A stretch of DNA of 64,000 bases from Staphylotrichum longicolle (lineage: Eukaryota; Ascomycota; Sordariomycetes; Sordariales; Chaetomiaceae): contig JAHCVI010000001.1 in NCBI GenBank assembly GCA_019096155.1, forward strand, positions 7,688,001-7,752,000. The letters are read 5' to 3'. A program made the position numbers and the translations under genes. Numbering within the stretch: the first letter of the stretch is position 1; each line of letters begins with the position of its first letter. Shown here in pieces: positions 56,149-64,000 of this stretch. A model generated the notes under the pieces. It had not been told where the DNA came from. It saw only the letters and a list, made by a program, of their open reading frames with translations, and searched no databases.

Positions 56149-57160
56149 ATGTCTTCGCAACTGTTCTCGGCCGCGCGGCGTGTAAGCACTCTAACCCTGA
56201 CGACGACTGCCCGCTTTGCCCAGACGCCGTTCCGCCGGACCATAACGTCTGCAGCAGGTAATTTCAGCGCGCCCTCGCCCCTATCTTCAGCGTTCGGTGG
56301 ACTAACTCCTAGTCTGTGTCTGCAGACCCCGTCGTAACCTCGCCGATTGCCAGGAAGGCTTCCTTCCCCCGCCGAGCAGCCTCCATCGCCGGGCGTGTTC
56401 TCCTCTTCACCACCCTGGGCTTCGTCATGGCCGCGGCGCCAGCCTACGAGGCGGCTGCAGCTATCTTGTCCCCGCCGAGCGATGCCGACACACTCGACTC
56501 CTTCACACCGCAGGATGACGATGCGAGGGCCAAGGAGGACTACATCAACGCGCACCCGTTGACGATGTCCCTGAGACTGAATCCAGACTTTACTGAATCA
56601 CGACCGCATCTGAAGATCCCCCCGTCGTGGCGCAAGCACAACCTGACCGGCGGCACCCTTTGTGGGCCCGGGAAAATGGCCATTCCGCCATACAGCTGGA
56701 CCGAGCGGGACGGGAAGAGCTACGTGCAGATCACACACGTGGGAACGGACTTGTGCGGCCATATGGGCATCATCCACGGGGGTTTCCTCGCCACAATGCT
56801 CGACGAGGGCCTGGCGAGGTGCTGCTTCCCTGTCCTGCCCTTCAACGTGGGCATGACGGCGAAGCTGGAGATTAACTACAAGGCACCTGCCATGGCTGAC
56901 CAGTACTTGGTGCTCCGAGCCACGACCGTCAAGGTGGAGGGCAGGAAAGCGTGGGTCGAAGGCCACATTGAGACTCTTCCGACCGAGGAGGGCCAGGAGC
57001 CCACCATCCTGGCCACAGCCAGTGCCCTCTACGTTTCCCCAAAGCAGGCAGCGGTATGTAACCTTCAATATTGCCAACAGGCGCTCTTGTCCAGGGGCTC
57101 CCCTTTGCTGACCAAAGACTCGCTTCACAGATGATGGCCAAGGTCTACCCGGTAAATTAG
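56149..57160 (+). CDS. Hot-dog thioesterase-superfamily protein, mitochondrial (Fmp10/UPF0644-like)
   Basis: Three exons: 56149-56257, 56326-57053 and 57131-57160, total 288 residues. Introns are 68 nt (branch GGACTAACT) and 77 nt. The last coding exon holds only nine codons and a stop. The N-terminus (SSQLFSAARRVSTLT, then RRTITSAA) is rich in Arg/Ser/Thr and lacks acidic residues, a good mitochondrial presequence. A hydrophobic segment, VLLFTTLGFVMAAAPAYE, follows near residue 60 and may anchor it in the inner membrane. The hot-dog core carries GHMGIIHGGFLATMLDE, the HGG loop of PaaI-type thioesterases, then LEINYKAP and a terminal strand TASALYV. Acyl-CoA hydrolysis is the family activity; the substrate is unknown. 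The yeast counterpart is probably Fmp10, known only as a mitochondrial protein. Confidence 0.85.
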
Positions 57161-58051
57161 ACGCCTGATCCGCACTTGAGGCGCTGCATGCCGACAGGGG
57201 AACAGAATGTTTCCTTCCTTGCCGCCTCCTTCTTTTTGTAGGTTGGAGTGTGACGAATGTCGTCAGTGGAAGTAAGGGCGGCATTGATACAAGGAGAGTG
57301 CGGGCGAAACGGGACGCCGCACAGCATAGACCGGTGAGGTGGCATTGGGATTGGTTGGCAGGAGTTGCGGCGCGTGGCACATGGCATTGTGCTTCTGCAT
57401 TGGATCCCACGGTTAGTTCATACATACAGACATGGACTGTGTGCGACGCACAGCGTGCAGATGGAGTGGGAATTTGCTGGGCCAGCGAATGGCTGAAGGC
57501 ACACAGCATTGTCCATGTGTACAGCCTTTGTATTGTGGTAATAGGTACGGTAGGGATGTAGTATAGACTCGACTCCCTTGTTTTGCATCAGCAAGGACTT
57601 GGTAACGTTGTGTGGTTTGACAATCCCCCTCGTCGTCCCATGGTTTGGGGTCCCCGAAGTTGTTACAGGCACGAAGGCGCTGGTGGTGGGGCACCACGTT
57701 TTTCGCACCAAGGGGTCTAAAATGACGCCATCTGCCGCGACACGGGTTGCGTGGGGCGTCTGGACGGTGCCCCGCGCCGGATCGGAGACTGGTCAAGTCG
57801 TGTGCCCCCGGGTGTACGGCGGGCAACGACGGGGTTTGTGACCGCAATCGGTCCCTGCCCCACCAAGTGTCTCGCTCTGAGATTATATGGCTCTCCATCA
57901 GTAATTGTCAAACTTGCCACTAACTCTCTTTTGTTGACCTGCTGGCCCCGCGTTTCTCTCGCTGTCCGCCCTGTTTCACTCCACTCATTTCCATCCGCTG
58001 GCCCCTTGAGTCGTTGGATTGCTTCCTACGGCAGGCGGGAAAGATTCAACA
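57161..58051. other. Intergenic region upstream of APS kinase
   Basis: About 890 bases without a recognisable gene. The stretch just before 58052 is pyrimidine-rich (for example ctcgctgtccgccctgtttc), typical of a fungal core promoter and leader. Confidence 0.5.
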
Positions 58052-58879
58052 ATGGCAACGTAAGTTTTCCTTCAGCAGGTGGTGCCGGATTAGCCCCTTG
58101 CTTCCCCACCATGACTGGATGCCAGCCACGGCCCTGGCAGGCGCGTCATGTTCCGCGAAGGTAACTAAACCACAGCGCAGCAATATCACTTGGCACCCGT
58201 CGCTCACCCGACATGAGCGGAATCAGCTGCGCGGCCAGCGCGGCTTTACCGTCTGGTTCACGGGGCTGTCGGCCTCGGGCAAGTCAACCGTCGCAACTGC
58301 CCTTGAGCAGCACCTGCTTCATATTGGCCTAGCCACCTACCGCCTTGATGGCGACAATGTGCGCTTCGGGCTCAACAAGGACTTGGGTTTCTCGGAGAAG
58401 GACCGCAACGAGAATATCCGCCGAATTGCTGAGGTAGCGTACCCTATCTGTCTCATTCTCACTCACCCACCCGCTCACTAATCTGTCCTCGATCGTTGGC
58501 ACAGGTCGCGAAACTCTTCGCCGACTCCTCCACTATCGCTCTGACCTCCTTCATCTCTCCCTACCGCGCGGATAGACAGATCGCCCGGGATCTGCATGCG
58601 AGCGCTTCCCAAGCGGGCGACGATGCCCTGCCCTTCATCGAAGTGTTTGTCGACATTCCCCTCGAGGAGGCCGAGAAGCGGGATCCCAAGGGGTTGTACA
58701 AAAAGGCACGGGCGGGCGAGATCAAGGATTTCACGGGCATCTCTGCCCCGTACGAGGCGCCCGAGGCGCCCGAGATCACCATTCGGACCGACCAGTTGAG
58801 CGTTGAAGATTGCGTGCGCAAGATTGTGGAGTACCTGGCTGAGAAGGGCCTGGTGACCCAGACGAAGGAGACAAGATGA
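58052..58879 (+). CDS. MET14: Adenylyl-sulfate (APS) kinase
   Basis: Phosphorylates adenosine 5'-phosphosulfate to PAPS with ATP, the second step of sulfate assimilation, in the cytosol. Three exons: 58052-58059 (only 8 nt), 58181-58433 and 58505-58879, giving 211 residues (about the usual 200-211). The tiny first exon codes MA plus two bases of Thr; splicing gives MATNITWHPSLTRHERN, the normal fungal N-terminus, which makes the junction secure. Intron 1 is 121 nt with a GTAAGT donor; intron 2 is 71 nt. The P-loop is GLSASGKST (residues 31-39). LDGDNVRFGLNKDLGFSEKDRNENIRR is the conserved APS-binding segment, written here in part, and EVFVDIPLEEAEKRDPKGLY is the typical later block. No sulfurylase is fused. 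The gene converges on VMA5. Confidence 0.96.
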
Positions 58880-59106
58880 CGAAGGTACCGGCCCGAGTAT
58901 CTCCTCAATTTCCCACTCTGGTAAGCTTGGCCTATAGATATGGTATGTCACCAGCGCGAAGGGGCGGGGTTTTTGCTGCCGCAGAAGGACTTGGCACAAC
59001 CATAGATGGGGGCGAGGAGGATATTCAACACCCAGACTGTCATGCCATGCGTCTCCCGTGTCTCGTCGCTGTCCCACCTGCTTTGCCACCCAATATGTCC
59101 AACCTA

Positions 59107-60457
59107 CTATGGGAAGTCGATTTCGTAATACACATAAGCCGTGTACTCGCTGCCTTCGGCGCTACCCAAGCCGGCGGCCGCCATCTCGGACGTGAGTGAT
59201 GTGTCATCCTTGGTGACTCTTCCTCGTTTATCCCTCCCAAACGCGTTTCCGCCAAGGTATGAGTATGCTGAGTCCAAGGCTGTCTTGATCTTCTTCGCCT
59301 GCTTCGGGGTTGTCTGCCACCGCCGAGGTCAGCTGTGACGCCCAAACAAAACCAAGACCGGGGCCCTACCTTGACAAGCGCGCACACAAACTCCAACGGC
59401 AAGCCATATCGCAGAACCGTCTCAACAAACACTCGCAGTGTCATGACATGCGCCCAGATCATGACCGTCTCGCTCCAGCCCGTCCGCCCGAGCCTCAGAG
59501 CTTCTCCCCATACTTTCTTCTCCTCCTTGGCAACGCGGTCGAGCTCGCGTTTCTCCTCCTCTTTGCCCCCCTCAACGTATTTGTACTGCCGCGGGGTCCA
59601 TTTTTGCTCGCGGCACTTCTGCAAGAACTCGGCACTCGTCTTCTTAAAAGTCGTGACCGCAAACAAGGTAAATTCGTCGTCCTGGGCGACCTGGACGGAC
59701 GACCGGGGCACCACCATGGGGGCAAGAGTTTCGTAACTGCGGAGAAAGTCTTTGCGCGCGTTCGTCGGTACCACGATGAGATGAGTCTCCAAGTATTCTG
59801 AGTCTTGCACGAGCAGACCAGGGTCGACGACAGGTGTGAGTGACTTGGTTGCCAGGTTGCCTCTGTCCCATATTAGCGTTCCCGGGCCCAAGCCGCGGGT
59901 CAGGGGTTTCCGGCAAGCCTACGTCTGTTTCCTCTGCAATGTTGCCAATGTGGTCTTCACCGTGTTGTACTGGTTGAACTTGCCCTTGACGTCGTTGTCG
60001 ATGTTCTGAAGCTCTTTTTGCAGATTTTCAATCAGCTCTCCAAGCGGTCGATCGGCCCTGTACCGCACTTTATTCCACTGGAAAGTACGAAGATAATTAT
60101 CCGTGGGTTCTGTAGCAAGGAGTCAGGCATTAAAAAGGTCGTGCAAGGAGCCCACGGAGCCTTAAACATACTGTCGTTGACCATCTTCTGTTGCGCGGCC
60201 TTGTCTTCGTCTCCGTCCAGAATGCTTTTCAACGAATCGGCCACTTTGGCAACAGCGGCCTCACACGCGCCATTCAGCTTCGCAAGGTCATCTGCGTGCT
60301 GCACGAGGGCGTCGAGGGTGCCAATCTTGAAGGAGGGGATTGGGAACGGCAGTGTCTCTCGCTCGTCTCGTCCGACCGTGGCAGCGAGCGCTGTCAACGG
60401 GTCATCGTCGAAGATCCTGAGAGGAAGGGAAACGAGTATGTACTGGGTCGGCTGCAT
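59107..60457 (-). CDS. VMA5: V-type proton ATPase subunit C
   Basis: Subunit C links the V1 head to the V0 stator and is released during reversible disassembly, so it controls vacuolar acidification. Four exons on the minus strand: 60457-60172, 60109-59923, 59862-59370 and 59313-59107, total 390 residues (yeast Vma5 has 392). Introns are 62, 60 and 56 nt and all phases fit. The start MQPTQYILVSLPL matches the family N-terminus. Exon 1 has FKIGTLDALVQHADDLAKL, exon 2 NDVKGKFNQYNTVKT. Exon 3 has LVQDSEYLETHLIVVPTN, then PMVVPRSS with DDEFTLFAVTTFKK, and HVMTLRVFVETVLRYGLP. Exon 4 gives LDSAYSYLGGNAFGRDKRG and ends YTAYVYYEIDFP, as in other filamentous fungi. The 3' end lies 227 bases from that of APS kinase. 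Confidence 0.96.
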
Positions 60458-61803
60458 GATCGGCTACCGTCGCAGGCCCCAGCGGTTCTCGATTTCTCAA
60501 TGGACTGGCTTCGGAGCGCGGGCCCGTGGGCGGTCGATGGAAAGAGAGAGAATACGAGCTGGTGCCTTTTGAAGGCAAAGATCCTCCTAGCGTAGAGATA
60601 GACAAGAAAGCAAGGGGTGCTGCGGTCGTTCCAGCTGCGGTCAGCTTTGTCGGTGGGGGAATCGGCTGTAGTGCTGCAACCGTAATTCGAGGGTCAGTTG
60701 ACGGGGGAGCGTGGAAGGATAACGCTTTATCACTGGCTAGAGCGTACCAGATGGCTGGAGGTCGACTTAATTGCAGAACAGATGGCGGGAGCCCGAGCAA
60801 CGCAGATACGTGTGTCAAAGAGAGTGCGATGGCGGCGAAGCAAAGCGGCTGTTGGTGTTGATGCGACACCCGTCAGTGGGGCCTCGTGAGCTCCCGCAAG
60901 GAGGGGATCCGCCGCTCCAACCAGAGCTGGTGTGGAGTTACGTCACATACAGAGGGCAGTGACCATACCGTAAGGAAGCTGATACATACTTCCATCAGTT
61001 ACATTACAATACGATACAGAGTGTCTTGCGAGGTATTGGAAATGTTTGGTCTCCAGATCTGTATCCGTTATTACAGACCAGGTACTTGACCCGTTTTCGA
61101 ATGGTACATGCCTCACCTCAGTTGTCTTAGCATTTTCGGCGCCAACATGCGCCAACATGCACTTCGTCTGTCTCCGGGTCTGGCTGGCTCGTCTCAACCC
61201 GCGACATCCAAATCAAACAATCACCATCACCACCGGCTGTAGACTCGAGATGCCGCTTATTTTCTTCTCGCCGACCTAATCCGGGATTGCTGGCCCAGAT
61301 CTCGCCTGCGCAACTGTGTCACCGTCTTGATTCCACCAGCGTGTGTGTGCGTGAGCGAGCCGCCGATTTGTTGCACAGGACCAGCCCCCTCGCCTTGGTC
61401 GTCCAGATATCCACACATACCGATCACACCTGGATTCTACCGTCCCGGACGTTGGCTGCTGTAGTAATAGAGCTGCCGGTTCTCGCAGGGCAAAGCATTC
61501 TGTCGTGGAGAGCTCTCCCACAGCACTCCGCGTCGCGCTGCTTTGGTGAGTGGAGTCGAGCGCGACACCCGGTTTCCTGTTCTCGTTACGTTCGAGCCCT
61601 CCTCTGTTGATCGACGCCTCGCCGCTCCGCTGAACCGCTGTCCTCGACGCCTCTTGAACATGGGGCTTGCGCCCTGATCGCAAGCCTGCCGTGACGCAGC
61701 ACTCAACCCATCAGTGGGCTCACCCAAGCAAGCACAACCCCACACGCAATTTCCCTCGGCCGACGCGCTGAGCTCGTGGCTCGTTTGAACGGCCTGAGTC
61801 TCG
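60458..61803. other. Divergent intergenic region between VMA5 and the AT-hook gene
   Basis: 1.35 kb with no recognisable gene on either strand. Several open frames of 60-155 codons cross it but overlap the VMA5 start or lack any domain. The stretch 61290-61803 is GC-rich and probably contains a long 5' leader of the AT-hook gene. Confidence 0.5.
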
Positions 61804-64000
61804 ATGCCGGCACCTGCAGGTAAGCCGGGATCCGGCGCTCGCTTTTGCGGGGGCCTGTCGCTAATCGCCATCCGGGCATTGCCGCACAGTTCCTGCTCCA
61901 GCAGCCCGCACCACGGCCACCTTCAGGGCGACACCGATGCCGCCCATACCTTCGTCGTCCGAGCTAGCGGCACCGTCTGCCCATGTGTCGAGCGGCGTTT
62001 CGGTGGCAGCAGCCGCCCCTAGCATCCTCCCCTCATCCGAACCGATCCCGCAAGACACGCCAGGCGGACCACCCCGGGATGGTCGAATCCGCAACCCCGT
62101 CCCCAGCAAACTCAAGGGCAAGACCGACGGTTCGAAGGGCAATTTCGGAGTCATGCAGATAGAGGTCGCTGGCAGGAGCGAGGCTACCGACCGCGATGCA
62201 GAGGCGAAGCGAACAAGCGAGAGCACAGAGCTGGCCGCCAAACGTGCCTTCGAAAACGGCTATGTTTCTCTTCGGCGAAGCCGTTTTGTACATCTTCCGG
62301 ACGAGCCCGTGGCAAAACCTTTCGTGCCGGCACCGGCGCTTGCCCCGGCTCCGGTTCAGCCTCAGCGCCGCGCGCCCCTGGACGCCGAAGAGACCAAGTC
62401 TGAGCAAGCACGTCTGCTGACGCTGTTACGGAGCCTACATCCCGTGCTCGTTGTGGATCAAATATGCAAAGCACTGGCTTTCTTTGGCGGCATCCCTGGG
62501 GCCCTGCCACCCGCAAACGACGGCTTCCCAGAAAGCGCAGAGGCAAACGGGCCGGGCAGCCTCTTCGTCGGATGGATTGCAGAGATATTCCCCAAGTTGG
62601 GAGGCAACTCGGGACAGCAGATATTGGATCCTACCCGCCAACTGGACCATCCTCAACCAGTAAAGCGCAAGCGAGGCCGACCGAAGGGGAGCAAAGCCAC
62701 GAAAGCCCGCAAAGACAAGGGGGTTAAAAAGGGTCCCAATAAGCCCTCAGCGACCGCCGATCAGCGCCAACCTTTTGACGTCCCAGACGAGAGCTGGATG
62801 GATGTTGACGACAGCGGTGTGGAGAACACAGACGACGCCGAGGCGGGCGTGATGCTCCCACCACAGGCCACACCACAGCCGCCGGTCGGAGTTTCGCACC
62901 CAAACATGGCGTCTGCGACTCCTAGTCAGCTACCTGGTACAACAATAAGGACAGCATTGCCAGCAGCGCCAATCGCCGGCAGCGCGGCAACCGACACAAT
63001 GTCAAGCGCGAAGAAGCGGGGCCGTCCGAAGGGCTCAAGGAACCGGCCCAAAGACCTCTCTACGAACACCATGCAAACCCCTTCACTACCGTCACAAGCG
63101 GCTCAAGCCCCTCCACTTCCTTCACCAGTCACTCAGGCAACCCAGGAAAATCAAACACCCCACCTCGTACCAGTCCGGGGGGGTTCCCAGTCGTTTACAG
63201 CGGTGAACTCGGCATCTCCGGTACCTGCGAAGAAGAAGGCTGGAAGAGCAAAAGGAGCTGGACCTAAACAGCCAGAGAGTGTACCAACCAAACAACCTTT
63301 GCCACAAGGAGAGACCAGTGGCCCGGGTTTGACCAATTCGGCATCGACAGCTCCAGGACCGGCAGCTCCAACTACTCATCGAACATCGCAGACCATCGAG
63401 CGCCCACCGGCTCAGGCTCTGGTACTCTCCGCGCCTCCCGTCGCCAGTTCAACTCCGGCAAGGCCATCCAAAAGCGTGGGGCAGAAAAGGAAGAGAAAGG
63501 GGGATGGAGATGCCGCTGTTTCCCGGTCCCAATCGAGTGATGGGTTTATTGGCTCGGGTTCCTTACCAGACATTAATGGGCGCACATTCCCGTTGCTCCC
63601 AGATGACTCGGCACCCGCCCCTACGCCATCAGCAGTACCGGTACCAGCACCGGTACCAAAACCGGCACCAGCACCAACTGCGCCTGAACCTCTACCAAAG
63701 CGCCAACGGAAGAGCAAAGAAACTAAGCCCAGGGGAAAGAATGGCAACAGTTCTGCCGCACAAGCTCCAGGTCGGACCCCTGCTGCTTCTCAACCTGGAT
63801 CTTTCCCCTCTGGATCCTTACCGAAGTCAAGCCCTAGAACAACCTCAACTCATCCAGTAGCCCTGGCGCACACGGCAGAGCCAATGCGGGTTTCTGCTTC
63901 TGCTGTAGAACCTCCTATGCCGCCAATGCACTCACCTCATCAGGGGAATTTCGAAGTACAGTCTCCGACGATGGAGAATTTCGAGGCCCAACTCCAGGCC
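61804..64000 (+). CDS. AT-hook DNA-binding protein, N-terminal part (runs off the right edge)
   Basis: A 16-nt first exon (61804-61819, MPAPA) and a 70-nt intron (GTAAGC donor, CGCTAAT branch, ACAG acceptor) lead into an exon open from 61890 to the window end without a stop, over 700 codons. Two AT-hooks bind the minor groove of AT-rich DNA: KRKRGRPKGSK near 62668 and KKRGRPKGSRNRPK near 63012; a degenerate third is KKKAGRAKG near 63232. Between the N-terminus and the first hook is a compact, less disordered block with LLRSLHPVLVVDQICKALAF and GSLFVGWIAEIFPKLG, which looks like a conserved helical domain I cannot name. The rest is Pro/Ala/Ser-rich low complexity. A nuclear chromatin or transcription role is inferred from the hooks only. 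Confidence 0.8.

Noticed and set aside
60402..60869. A 155-codon minus-strand frame overlapping the VMA5 start
   Set aside because: It is in a different frame from VMA5 exon 1 and is Pro/Ser-rich without a domain; VMA5 family similarity decides the frame.

Overview
The window looks like a piece of a filamentous ascomycete chromosome, most likely Sordariomycetes and plausibly Sordariales. The evidence is the set of proteins (Osh4/Kes1, Ubp16, Mak21, Vma5, Met14 and mitochondrial ProRS homologues), short 56-121 nt introns with GTRAGT-like donors and CTAAC-type branch sites, and a transposon island showing repeat-induced point mutation (RIP: C-to-T change at CpA, giving TpA-rich AT-rich copies). 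Species cannot be fixed from the sequence.

Layout. (1) Left arm, 1-5.9 kb, gene-dense: the C-terminal part of a Gfo/Idh/MocA oxidoreductase, an oxysterol-binding protein (KES1/OSH4 type, three exons) and, convergent with it, a membrane-anchored ubiquitin hydrolase of the Ubp16 type. (2) A transposable-element island, 5.9-46.3 kb. It is built from one Tad1-like LINE family (long copies at 7.2-12.7, 20.9-26.4 and 34.7-40.2 kb on the minus strand, a 5'-truncated copy at 43.9-46.3 kb on the plus strand, and several fragments), a dismembered RIP-degraded chromodomain Ty3/Gypsy element, and two copies of a 1.85 kb pogo/Fot1-type DNA transposon. Much of the island is a tandem array with a period of about 13.8 kb: two full repeats and a partial third. 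(3) Right arm, 46.3-64 kb, gene-dense: a lone Tri101-like BAHD acyltransferase, mitochondrial prolyl-tRNA synthetase, MAK21/NOC1, a small four-exon gene of unknown function, a hot-dog thioesterase-like mitochondrial protein, APS kinase, V-ATPase subunit C, and an AT-hook protein that runs off the right edge.

How it works together. The flanking genes are mostly single-copy housekeeping genes with unbroken, spliceable frames: sterol/PI4P transport, deubiquitination, mitochondrial translation, 60S subunit assembly, sulfate assimilation and vacuolar acidification. They form convergent and divergent pairs, not a pathway. The acyltransferase beside the island is the only gene with an accessory flavour, and no other secondary-metabolism gene accompanies it.

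Main points of interest. The tandem copies differ mostly by one-base indels in homopolymers, which looks like uncorrected long-read consensus error more than biology. All four copies of the LINE reverse-transcriptase region share the same premature stop, so they probably multiplied by segmental duplication after inactivation. LINE ORF1 and ORF2 overlap by a short ATG...TAA segment. RIP damage inside single LINE copies stops abruptly where homology to truncated fragments ends. I found no CRISPR, toxin system, giant-transposon captain or clearly novel multigene system.
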